From NCBI GenBank assembly GCA_903898855.1, contig CAIUHB010000251.1, forward strand, positions 1-9,053: 9,053 nt of DNA. The letters are read 5' to 3'. Shown here one piece after another: positions 1 through 5,991 of this stretch. The notes below the pieces were generated by a model. It was not told the DNA's origin and ran no database searches. It saw nothing but the letters and a program-made list of their open reading frames with translations. Numbering within the stretch: the stretch's first letter is position 1; the number at the start of each line of letters is the position of its first letter. The translations under genes and the position numbers were made by a program. This DNA is from an uncultured Actinomycetes bacterium (GTDB lineage: Bacteria > Actinomycetota > Actinomycetes > Nanopelagicales > Nanopelagicaceae).

Positions 1-800
1 ATCTTCTGCGAAAATACAAAGTAGCCAACTAGCGCTGCAACTAGCGGGTTAACAAATCCAAAAGAGGTAAGCACCATTCCGCTAACGCGACTTGAAATTC
101 CTAGGTACATCAAATGCTGAGTAGCGAAGGCGAAAGTTAAGAAGATAACTCCCCCGATAAAAACCTCGTGAAGATGCAACGCAGGGGAATGAAGAATCGG
201 CCTGGCGGCAAGGCTTCCCATGGCACCGATAAAAGTTTGCATAAAGGTTGCTAAGAGCAGCGGATAACCAGGGTTAAAGCTGACCCAGACTTCGGTGGCG
301 GCAAACCAAGAAAGCGTAGAGAGCAGCGCGCCAATGATTCCGGGAGTTGTGATGGTTCCTGATGGATGGCCAATCAAGAATGCAACCGCAACCGTGGCGA
401 TAACAACGCCCGCCAGGGCCATGCGATGAGTTCGGCGGCCGACCAAGATGCCATAGACAGTGGCAATAGCGGGAAGTGATCCAAAGAGAAGTGCGGTGAT
501 TGCACCTGGAATCTTTACCGATGCCCAAGCTAGAGTGCCGGCGCAACCTGGATTAAAGAGGAGCGATGCGGCGACAAGTGGCACCAACCGCTTATTCCAG
601 CGAATTTCGCGCAAGGTACGTGGTTGGAACATTAAAACAAGTAGACCAAGAATGCAGGCGCTGCCAAATGATCGATAGAAGACGAGATTAAGCGGGGCAA
701 CAACCTTAGTTACATCACTCATCACTGGGTAGATCGCGCCGCCCAGCGTCCACATTCCAAAGACGCCAATCCAGGTAAGTATGGATTCGCGCTTAGTCAT
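1..800 (-). CDS. DMT/EamA-family membrane transporter (3' end outside window)
   Basis: Reading leftward from the ATG at 800-798 there is an uninterrupted frame of 266 codons to the window edge, so the C-terminus and stop are missing. The protein is very hydrophobic and has the two-halved plan of drug/metabolite transporters of the EamA type. The first half opens with TWIGVFGMWTLGGAIYP, has a conserved Arg in FYRSFGSACILGLLVLMF, and ends in AGVVIATVAVAFLIGH. The second half begins at about residue 150 (GIIGALLSTLSWFAA) and reaches NPLVAALVGYFVFSQK at the edge, close to the usual end of such proteins (about 280-300 residues). Family members export or import small metabolites and amino acids; the substrate cannot be told. 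It starts 19 bases after the upstream dehydrogenase stop, so the two are probably co-transcribed. No clear Shine-Dalgarno sequence precedes the ATG, so start confidence is lower than family confidence. Confidence 0.85.
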   Translation of the reverse strand, partial: MTKRESILTWIGVFGMWTLGGAIYPVMSDVTKVVAPLNLVFYRSFGSACILGLLVLMFQPRTLREIRWNKRLVPLVAASLLFNPGCAGTLAWASVKIPGAITALLFGSLPAIATVYGILVGRRTHRMALAGVVIATVAVAFLIGHPSGTITTPGIIGALLSTLSWFAATEVWVSFNPGYPLLLATFMQTFIGAMGSLAARPILHSPALHLHEVFIGGVIFLTFAFATQHLMYLGISSRVSGMVLTSFGFVNPLVAALVGYFVFSQK

Positions 801-819
801 AGAAAGAGATTAACGTCTA

Positions 820-1713
820 TTACTTGGCATAACGAAGAGGCGTATTGGTGTCATCTTCGTAGAGCTTTGCTGGAATGCATTCGCCCGCCTTATCACCATA
901 ACGAGCACGTGCACGGCGGTAGAGCTGCTCCACTGCGCTGCCCACTTCAAGTGGAACACCAACAGAGCGAGCAAGGTCATTGGCAAGACGTAGATCCTTA
1001 CAGGCAAGAGCCACGGCAAAGCCTTCGTCATAGTCGCCATCGCGAAGTAAAGGAATGATGTCGCGTTCCATGATCGTGGAGTTAGCCGGTGAACCAACTA
1101 GCGCCAAGCGAAGTGTCTCGAGATCGACGCCGGCCTTAACGCCGAGCATAAGTGCTTCGACCGATGCCATGTAATAGTCGAACCAGAGCATGTTAAGAAC
1201 GAGCTTTACTGCATAACCAGTTCCTTGCACTCCGCAATGGAAGAACTTTGCTGGGTCGCCCATGATGTCAAAGAGTGGCTTTGCCTCTGCAATCTCTGCC
1301 GCAGTCGCACCGCAGAAGATCGACATGGTGCCCTTATCTGCGCCAACTGACATACCCGCTACGGGTGCATCAATTACGCGAACGCTCTTGTCGAGGTGCT
1401 TGGAGACTAGCTGCGCTGTCTCTGGAACAGAGGTCGACATATCAATCCACATTGAACCTGGCTTCATCGCTGCGGCAACGCCGCCTGAAACCATGCAACC
1501 TTCGATAGCTTGTGGGGTAGGAAGCATTGTGATGAGAACATCAGCGCCGGCAACGCACTCCAAGGCACTAGCTGCACCCTTAGCTCCAGCTTCCATTGGC
1601 TTCTTCATGGATTCGGTATTGAGGTCAAAGACGGTGATATCAATTCCGGCAGCCGAAAGGTTGCGAGACATACTTCCGCCCATGCTTCCTGTACCAATAA
1701 ATGCAACCTTCAC
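820..1713 (-). CDS. NAD(P)-dependent oxidoreductase, 3-hydroxyisobutyrate dehydrogenase family
   Basis: This 297-residue protein has the usual length and layout of the beta-hydroxyacid dehydrogenase family. An N-terminal Rossmann fold carries the dinucleotide motif G7-x-G9-x-M-G12, with Asp30 at the end of the second strand, which suggests NAD. It is followed by DMSTS (91-95), the substrate-binding segment DAPVAG (115-120), and the catalytic Lys170 with Asn174 in GTGYAVKLVLNM. The helical C-terminal half is typical. The family oxidises beta-hydroxyacids to semialdehydes or reduces semialdehydes such as tartronate semialdehyde. The substrate loop is unusual: the common DAPVSGG reads DAPVAGM here, so the substrate may not be a standard one. 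The start is GTG at 1713, set by a strong AAGGAG at 1719-1724, five bases upstream. It lies 140 bases after the aldehyde dehydrogenase, across an AT-rich palindrome, and probably shares a semialdehyde intermediate with that pathway (inference). Confidence 0.93.
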   Translation of the reverse strand: MKVAFIGTGSMGGSMSRNLSAAGIDITVFDLNTESMKKPMEAGAKGAASALECVAGADVLITMLPTPQAIEGCMVSGGVAAAMKPGSMWIDMSTSVPETAQLVSKHLDKSVRVIDAPVAGMSVGADKGTMSIFCGATAAEIAEAKPLFDIMGDPAKFFHCGVQGTGYAVKLVLNMLWFDYYMASVEALMLGVKAGVDLETLRLALVGSPANSTIMERDIIPLLRDGDYDEGFAVALACKDLRLANDLARSVGVPLEVGSAVEQLYRRARARYGDKAGECIPAKLYEDDTNTPLRYAK

Positions 1714-1718
1714 GTTCG

Positions 1719-1724
1719 CTCCTT
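1719..1724 (-). promoter_or_regulatory. Shine-Dalgarno of the 3-hydroxyisobutyrate-dehydrogenase-like gene
   Basis: Read on the minus strand this is AAGGAG, followed by CGAAC and the GTG at 1713-1711. It fixes a GTG start for the downstream oxidoreductase. Confidence 0.8.
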
Positions 1725-1802
1725 TAGTTAAGTGTTAGTAAATGTAAATTGATTTGTTAATTCGGTTATTTAGTTGGGAAATTTTCTAGCTAGATAATTA
1801 CA

Positions 1803-1844
1803 TATTTAACTAACTAGTTAACTAGTTAACTAGTTAGTTAAATA
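1803..1844. repeat. Perfect 42-bp palindrome between dehydrogenase genes
   Basis: Bases 1803-1844 are a perfect inverted repeat with no mismatch and no spacer: every position i pairs with 3647-i. The centre is CTAG at 1822-1825, the outer ends are TATTTAAC and GTTAAATA, and symmetry breaks at 1802/1845. It is almost entirely A/T apart from regularly spaced C and G. As RNA it could form a stem of about 19 bp with a CUAG loop, and as DNA it could extrude a cruciform or offer several symmetric operator sites. It lies 10 bases beyond the aldehyde dehydrogenase stop and about 90 bases before the next start. No T-run follows it on the transcribed strand, so it does not look like a standard intrinsic terminator. 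Confidence 0.95.
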
Positions 1845-1858
1845 GTTAGTTAACTAGT
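1811..1858. repeat. TAACTAGT octamer array, four exact copies
   Basis: TAACTAGT occurs three times head to tail at 1811-1818, 1819-1826 and 1827-1834, and a fourth time at 1851-1858 after a variant stretch (TAGTTAAATAGTTAGT). Adjacent copies create alternating ACTAGT and GTTAAC palindromes. The fourth copy overlaps the TAG stop codon of the aldehyde dehydrogenase at 1856-1854, so the array begins exactly where that gene ends. A related CTAG-rich palindrome, TCTAGCTAGA, lies at 1785-1794. The array could be an operator cluster for HIBADH-transporter expression or a slippage-expanded mRNA 3' structure. Confidence 0.9.
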
Positions 1859-3338
1859 TGAGATCGACCCAAGTGGTCTTAAGGGCGCTGTAGTTATCAA
1901 GGGCATGAAGTGACTTATCGCGACCAGAACCTGATTGCTTAAATCCACCAAATGGCGTGATGACATCAGACATATCAAAGGTGTTAATCCAGACTGTTCC
2001 AGCGCGAAGGTTGCGGGCAAACTTATGTGCGCGAGCGATATTGCCGCTCCACACGGATGCAGCCAAACCGAACTCAGTTCCGTTGGCCATCTCAAGTGCT
2101 TCGCTCTCACTCTTTGCTTCAAGTGCGACTAGGACTGGTCCAAAGATCTCTTCTTGCGAGAGTCGGGAATTATGCTTAACTCCATCAATCAAAGTTGGAG
2201 TGATGAGGCAATCATCGCCTTCAGGAGCCAAGCCACCGAAAGCAAAAGATTCACCTTCATTGCCAACCAACTTGAGGTAGGCGTTGACGCGATCTTTTTG
2301 TAGTTTGGAGACAATAGGACCCATCTGAGTAGACGGGTCTAGCGGATCTCCCACTTTAAAGCTCTTAATGAATTCACCAATACGAGCAAATAGCTCCTGC
2401 TTTACGCCGCCTTGAACGATTAGGCGACTGCCAGCATTACATGTCTGTCCGGCGTTGTAGTAAATACCCCACGCAATAGCGGAGGCGCAAGCATCGAGAT
2501 CTGCGACATCATCGAGCACAACTTGTGGGCTCTTGCCACCGAGTTCTAGTTGAACGCTCTTCATATTTGATTCCGCTGCATACTGCAGCATCTTGCGACC
2601 AGTAGCGCCAGAACCAGTAAAGGCGAGCTTTGATACATCCATGTGGCGAGCAAGTGCTTGTCCCGCTTCCGCGCCGAGTCCAGTAACAACGTTGAGAACG
2701 CCATCTGGAAGTCCGGCCTCAGTTGCGAGGCGTGCAAGCAAGAGAGCTGACATTGAAGAGTTCTCGGCGGGCTTAAGAACAACGCTATTTCCCATTGCCA
2801 AAGCTGGTGCGATTTTCCAGGAAGCAATGATCATTGGATAGTTCCAAGGAACTACAGCTCCAACAACTCCCAAAGGTTCGCGGGTAATCATCGCTAGCGC
2901 TGTGCGAGGAGCGGGTGCAATTTCATCGTAAATCTTGTCGAGCGCTTCGCCGTACCACTGGATGGTGCGAGCAGCTCCTGGCACATCTACTGCCAAAGTG
3001 TCGCCAATTGGCTTTGAGGTATCGAGCGTCTCCAATAGAGCTAGCTCTTCTTTGTGGGCGAGGATTAACTCAGACCACTTCAACATGATCGCCTTTTTAT
3101 CGCGTGGATTCATCTCGCGCCATACGCCAGAATCAAAGGCGCGCTTGGCAGCTGCTACTGCGCGATTTACATCTTCGGTATCTCCGGCAGCAATTTTGGC
3201 ATTTACTCGGCCATCGCGAGAAGAGATTGAATCAAAGGTGGCACCGCTGGCAGCATCAACATACTTGCCATCAATAAATAATTGAGAGGCAGGCTTTACT
3301 GATTCCGCTTTTTTTAACCATGTTGCAAGATCGCTCAC
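1854..3338 (-). CDS. NAD(P)-dependent aldehyde dehydrogenase, PuuC/betaine-aldehyde type
   Basis: This full-length (494-residue) member of the aldehyde dehydrogenase superfamily oxidises an aldehyde to a carboxylate with NAD(P). All key residues are visible: Asn166 in PWNYP, Lys189 in LKPAE, the FTGS loop at 240-243, general base Glu265 in ELGGKSPQ, nucleophile Cys300 in NAGQTCNAG, and EEIFGPV at 396-402. The pattern ALLETLDTSKPI...DVPGAARTIQWYGEALDKIY, and the C-terminal SGSGRDKSLHALDNYSALKTTW, closely resemble E. coli PuuC (gamma-glutamyl-gamma-aminobutyraldehyde dehydrogenase) and related betaine aldehyde dehydrogenases. An amino- or ammonium-bearing aldehyde is therefore a reasonable substrate guess. 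The start is GTG at 3338, eight bases from a strong GAGGAGG. The gene begins 13 bases after the enolase-family gene ends, so the two belong to one operon. The exact substrate is unknown. Confidence 0.95.
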   Translation of the reverse strand: MSDLATWLKKAESVKPASQLFIDGKYVDAASGATFDSISSRDGRVNAKIAAGDTEDVNRAVAAAKRAFDSGVWREMNPRDKKAIMLKWSELILAHKEELALLETLDTSKPIGDTLAVDVPGAARTIQWYGEALDKIYDEIAPAPRTALAMITREPLGVVGAVVPWNYPMIIASWKIAPALAMGNSVVLKPAENSSMSALLLARLATEAGLPDGVLNVVTGLGAEAGQALARHMDVSKLAFTGSGATGRKMLQYAAESNMKSVQLELGGKSPQVVLDDVADLDACASAIAWGIYYNAGQTCNAGSRLIVQGGVKQELFARIGEFIKSFKVGDPLDPSTQMGPIVSKLQKDRVNAYLKLVGNEGESFAFGGLAPEGDDCLITPTLIDGVKHNSRLSQEEIFGPVLVALEAKSESEALEMANGTEFGLAASVWSGNIARAHKFARNLRAGTVWINTFDMSDVITPFGGFKQSGSGRDKSLHALDNYSALKTTWVDLN

Positions 3339-3346
3339 TTAATTAG

Positions 3347-3353
3347 CCTCCTC
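3347..3353 (-). promoter_or_regulatory. Strong Shine-Dalgarno of the aldehyde dehydrogenase
   Basis: On the minus strand GAGGAGG overlaps the TGA stop (3354-3352) of the enolase-family gene and lies eight bases from the GTG at 3338. Ribosomes ending one gene can start the next. It supports the GTG start of the aldehyde dehydrogenase. Confidence 0.85.
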
Positions 3354-4455
3354 AGGCAACTGCAGTTTTAAATACAGATAAATTTGGTTCAATACCCATG
3401 CCGTGTGCAGCAGGAACGTGCAACATACCTTGTGCATCCACATCAAGCGGCTGCGCCATTAGGAAATCGCGACGTTCAATTCCCCACGTTGGTGGGTCAT
3501 ATGGGAACTCGATAAATGGTGCGCCGCCCAAGCCAGCAGTGACCTGCAAGTTGGCGAGCAAGCCATATCCATTTGACCATGTATGTGGCGTGAAGATGCG
3601 ATTCTTTGACTCAGCAAGTGATGCGATGATGCGAGTGCGCTCTAATCCAACTGAGAGAACAACATCTGGTTGGTAGACATCTAGCGCATCGTTATTGATG
3701 AGGTTTAACAACTCAGGCAAGGTGCGAACCATCTCGCCACCTGCAATACGAACTCCGCGTCCACGAAGTCGCTTAAGGCCATCGATATCTTCCATAGGAA
3801 GTGGCTCTTCTACCCAGAAGACGCCAAATTCCTTGCAAGCATCGATAAATTTCATAACTTCAACCATGTCCATGGAGCGACGGGTATCGCCCGGCATGCG
3901 CCATGCTTGATTGAGGTCAACCATGATCTCCAGTGAATTTCCCACTGCCTTGCGAATTGCGGAAAGTGTGCGCAGACCCAAATCTAAATCGGTCTGTGGC
4001 ACGCGAATCTTCATCGCTTTAAATCCACGATCGCGAATTGCAACTGCAGATTGTGCACGCTCTTCTGCGGTCATCACTGCGCCAGTTGAGGCGTAGGCAG
4101 GAATTGCCTTCATCGCACCACCGAATAGCGTGGCAACTGGAGTCTTGAGCGCCTTACCAATTGCATCCCAGATCGCCATCTCTAGCGGCCAGTAACGTCC
4201 GGCGTGAAACGAGATGGTCTCTAGCGCGCGTACATGCTCATGAATATTAAAAAGATCCTTGCCGATGAAGTACTTCTCGTAGCCTTCAAAGCCATCCATC
4301 ATGTCGCCTGAGCCGTATCCAGTTACTCCGCCATCGGTCTCAACGATTGTTAAAGTCGCGTGAAACTCCTTGCGTGGGGTGGGATCCCAGTTTGGGCAGA
4401 ATGCTGGATCGAGCTTAAGCGTGGTGCGCTCGAAGCGGATCTTCGTAATTTTCAT
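3352..4455 (-). CDS. Mandelate racemase/muconate lactonizing enzyme family protein (enolase superfamily)
   Basis: At 367 residues this is the usual size for the family. An N-terminal capping domain (about 1-120) precedes the barrel. The three Mg2+ ligands are Asp180 (MVDLNQAW), Glu216 (WVEEPL) and Glu241 (AGGEM). The catalytic dyad Asp264 (YQPDV) and His291 (TPHTW) and a Glu316 in FIEFPY match the mandelate racemase subgroup. Enzymes of this subgroup abstract the alpha-proton of a carboxylate and either epimerise it or eliminate water, often from acid sugars. The second-strand motif is Lys149-Ile-Arg151, that is KxR instead of the common KxK. This leaves His291 as the clearest base and hints at a stereospecific dehydratase rather than a racemase (inference). 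It starts five bases after the Fae-family stop behind a run of five C bases, with only a weak ribosome-binding site, so coupling to that gene is likely. The substrate is unknown. Confidence 0.93.
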   Translation of the reverse strand: MKITKIRFERTTLKLDPAFCPNWDPTPRKEFHATLTIVETDGGVTGYGSGDMMDGFEGYEKYFIGKDLFNIHEHVRALETISFHAGRYWPLEMAIWDAIGKALKTPVATLFGGAMKAIPAYASTGAVMTAEERAQSAVAIRDRGFKAMKIRVPQTDLDLGLRTLSAIRKAVGNSLEIMVDLNQAWRMPGDTRRSMDMVEVMKFIDACKEFGVFWVEEPLPMEDIDGLKRLRGRGVRIAGGEMVRTLPELLNLINNDALDVYQPDVVLSVGLERTRIIASLAESKNRIFTPHTWSNGYGLLANLQVTAGLGGAPFIEFPYDPPTWGIERRDFLMAQPLDVDAQGMLHVPAAHGMGIEPNLSVFKTAVA

Positions 4456-4460
4456 GGGGG

Positions 4461-4964
4461 CTATTTTCCGATTCTAAAAAATGGGTTCGATACGTTTAGT
4501 GAAGCTTCCATAAATTTATCAACTGTTGGAGTTCCATTCTTGCCATTTGTCAGCGCGGTCAACATCGCCTGACGTTGGTTGGCAAAAACTTCCTCTTCAT
4601 CGTTTGCCGATGGATTAATCCAGAGCGCGGCGATGATGACTAAGTCGTCAGCTTTCTTTGGATCAATAACTCCATTACGTAAGGCATCGCCAACGCCAGC
4701 GGCAACGCCAGCTTGGGCAGCGCCCCAGGTAAAGAGTCCATGTTGATCATTGGCAATCTCTGCCTTATTTACAAAAAGTGTGGGTGGATTGCAAGGGACA
4801 CCGGTCTGCGCAATCACCATAAAGGGAACGTGTCCTGCCCGTGGGGCAGCAAGGGACGAAGCCCAAGCCACCCCAGCAGGACCAGATCGGTCGCCAAGAA
4901 TTGTGTTGGTGTGGGCAGCATTCGGCCCAGACCCTACGAAACTTTCACCGATCTGGATTGTCAT
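4461..4964 (-). CDS. Formaldehyde-activating enzyme (Fae) family protein
   Basis: The 167-residue product matches the Fae family in length and along most of its sequence. It shows GESFVGSG with His18 in NAAHTN, then GDRSGPAGVAW (cf. GPRGSPAETAF in Methylobacterium Fae), VPCNPPTLFVNKAEI (54-70), GAAQAGVAAGVGDAL (81-95), and a NQRQAMLTAL helix near the end. Classical Fae condenses formaldehyde with tetrahydromethanopterin, and the conserved N-terminal His is the proposed catalytic acid. Fae-like paralogues with other or unknown roles exist, and an organism of this kind is not expected to make tetrahydromethanopterin, so the cofactor and reaction are open. The ATG at 4964-4962 shares one base with the TAA of the binding-protein gene (TAATG), and the stop is five bases from the enolase-family start. 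It is therefore embedded in the importer operon. No signal peptide or membrane segment is visible; it is probably cytosolic. Confidence 0.88.
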   Translation of the reverse strand: MTIQIGESFVGSGPNAAHTNTILGDRSGPAGVAWASSLAAPRAGHVPFMVIAQTGVPCNPPTLFVNKAEIANDQHGLFTWGAAQAGVAAGVGDALRNGVIDPKKADDLVIIAALWINPSANDEEEVFANQRQAMLTALTNGKNGTPTVDKFMEASLNVSNPFFRIGK

Positions 4965-5896
4965 TAGATTAGTCCAACTCCAGCCAACCAGCTCTTTGCA
5001 ACTGAGTCAGCATCTTCGCCAAGAACGTCAACGCGTGCGTTGAGGTTCTGCATTACAGCGTTGCTGATCTTTGAAGCAAGTGGAGCAAGTGCCTTGATGA
5101 GTTGTGGGTACTTCTTAGCAATCGCATCTGTTGTTGTGATTGCTGCGTTGTATGCAGGGAAGTATGACTTGTCTTCTGTTGGAACTGTAAGGCCAAGTGC
5201 GCCGATACGTCCGTCAGTAGCAAATACTTCGCCAATTCCGCATTGACCGTTTTGGGTTGCTGCGTAGATAGCACCTGTATCAAGTGTCTTGATTGTGTCT
5301 GTTGAAGGAACGTTGTACTTAGCCTTGAAGCCAACGAAACCATCTGGACGTGATGCGAACTCTGACTCAACACACCATGTGCGCTGATCAGCAGGCATCT
5401 TTGTGATCAAATCTGAGTAGGTCTTGATGCCGTACTTTGTTGCGTTTGCCTTGGTGATAGCAAATGCGTAGGTATCGTTGAATGAAGTCATTGGCAACCA
5501 TGTGACCTTGTTTGCCTTATCGCCAGCTACAACCTTTGTGTAAAGAGCATCTGGTGCAAGTGAGACATCGGTCTGCTTCTGGTAGACGAGCCAAGCTGTG
5601 CCTGTGTACTCCCAGTAGAGGTTGATATCGCCCTTGATCATTGCAGCACGTGTGGTTGATGAGCCCTTGATGTTGGTCTTATCAGTTACTTTTCCACCGT
5701 TAGCAAGGATGAACTGCTTTACGATCTTGCTGAGAACGATTGACTCTGTGAAGTCCTTCGAACCAACGATTACGTTGACACCCTTAAGTGATGTCTTGGT
5801 CGCTGCATTTGCCTGTGATGCGGTTGCACCAGTTGTGACAAGAGCAAGACCTACTGCAGCTGCAATTGCAGCTACTTTGATGCGCTTTGCCTGCAT
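4964..5896 (-). CDS. Glycine betaine/quaternary amine ABC transporter substrate-binding protein (OpuCC/OsmF type)
   Basis: With the preferred start the product is 310 residues. It has a basic N-terminus, a hydrophobic core and a likely signal peptidase I site after ANA (about residue 31). The mature part carries the hallmarks of the OpuAC family: VGSKDFTESIVLSKIV (44-59) and TTRAAMIKGDINLYWEYTGTAW (81-102), whose Tyr94, Trp95, Tyr97 and Trp102 are candidates for the aromatic cage that binds quaternary ammonium groups. There is no lipobox Cys; the only cysteines are Cys175 and Cys219, which could form a disulfide. The ATG at 5896 is chosen because AAGGAG sits six bases upstream. An in-frame ATG at 5914 has no ribosome-binding site and would place that AAGGAG inside the gene. 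Ligands known for the family include choline, betaine, carnitine and, in EgtU relatives, ergothioneine. It follows its permease gene after 95 bases. Confidence 0.93.
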   Translation of the reverse strand: MQAKRIKVAAIAAAVGLALVTTGATASQANAATKTSLKGVNVIVGSKDFTESIVLSKIVKQFILANGGKVTDKTNIKGSSTTRAAMIKGDINLYWEYTGTAWLVYQKQTDVSLAPDALYTKVVAGDKANKVTWLPMTSFNDTYAFAITKANATKYGIKTYSDLITKMPADQRTWCVESEFASRPDGFVGFKAKYNVPSTDTIKTLDTGAIYAATQNGQCGIGEVFATDGRIGALGLTVPTEDKSYFPAYNAAITTTDAIAKKYPQLIKALAPLASKISNAVMQNLNARVDVLGEDADSVAKSWLAGVGLI

Positions 5897-5902
5897 TTGT
5901 TT

Positions 5903-5908
5903 CTCCTT
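5903..5908 (-). promoter_or_regulatory. Shine-Dalgarno that decides the binding-protein start
   Basis: AAGGAG on the minus strand lies six bases upstream of the ATG at 5896-5894 and downstream of the alternative ATG at 5914. It favours the shorter protein. Confidence 0.8.
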
Positions 5909-5934
5909 ATTCATATGAGGGGTATTGCTGGTTG

Positions 5935-5960
5935 TGCGTATTTACTTTTTTCTGCGTATT
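5935..5960. repeat. Short direct repeat upstream of the binding-protein gene
   Basis: TGCGTATT occurs at 5935-5942 and again at 5953-5960, 18 bases apart and separated by a T-rich stretch. It lies in the 95-base gap between the second permease and the binding protein. It may be part of an internal promoter or operator that boosts binding-protein expression, or it may be chance. The same gap also holds the small inverted repeat AAACC-CTA-GGTTT at 5980-5992, next to the permease stop. Confidence 0.4.
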
Positions 5961-5991
5961 GCTTTTCTTGACTTGCTGGAAACCCTAGGTT

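Noticed and set aside
1262..1738. A 158-codon open frame on the plus strand
   Set aside because: It is fully antisense to the well-supported 3-hydroxyisobutyrate-dehydrogenase-like gene and its translation shows no family features.
1785..1860. The AT-rich palindrome as an intrinsic terminator
   Set aside because: The stem is almost all A-U pairs and is not followed by a U-run on the minus-strand transcript, so standard termination is unlikely. A different role is proposed instead.
3320..3332. A second operator-like TTGCAACATGG near the aldehyde dehydrogenase start
   Set aside because: It resembles the TTGCAACAATGG at the regulator start, but it lies inside codons for ATW, has no second arm, and is downstream of the start codon.
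3352..4455. Assignment as 4-hydroxyproline betaine 2-epimerase because of the betaine-type importer
   Set aside because: That enzyme relies on a pair of lysines on opposite sides of the barrel; this protein has the His-Asp dyad of the mandelate racemase subgroup and KxR.
5897..5914. A start for the binding protein at the ATG at 5914
   Set aside because: No ribosome-binding site precedes it, and the AAGGAG used by the ATG at 5896 would fall inside the coding region.
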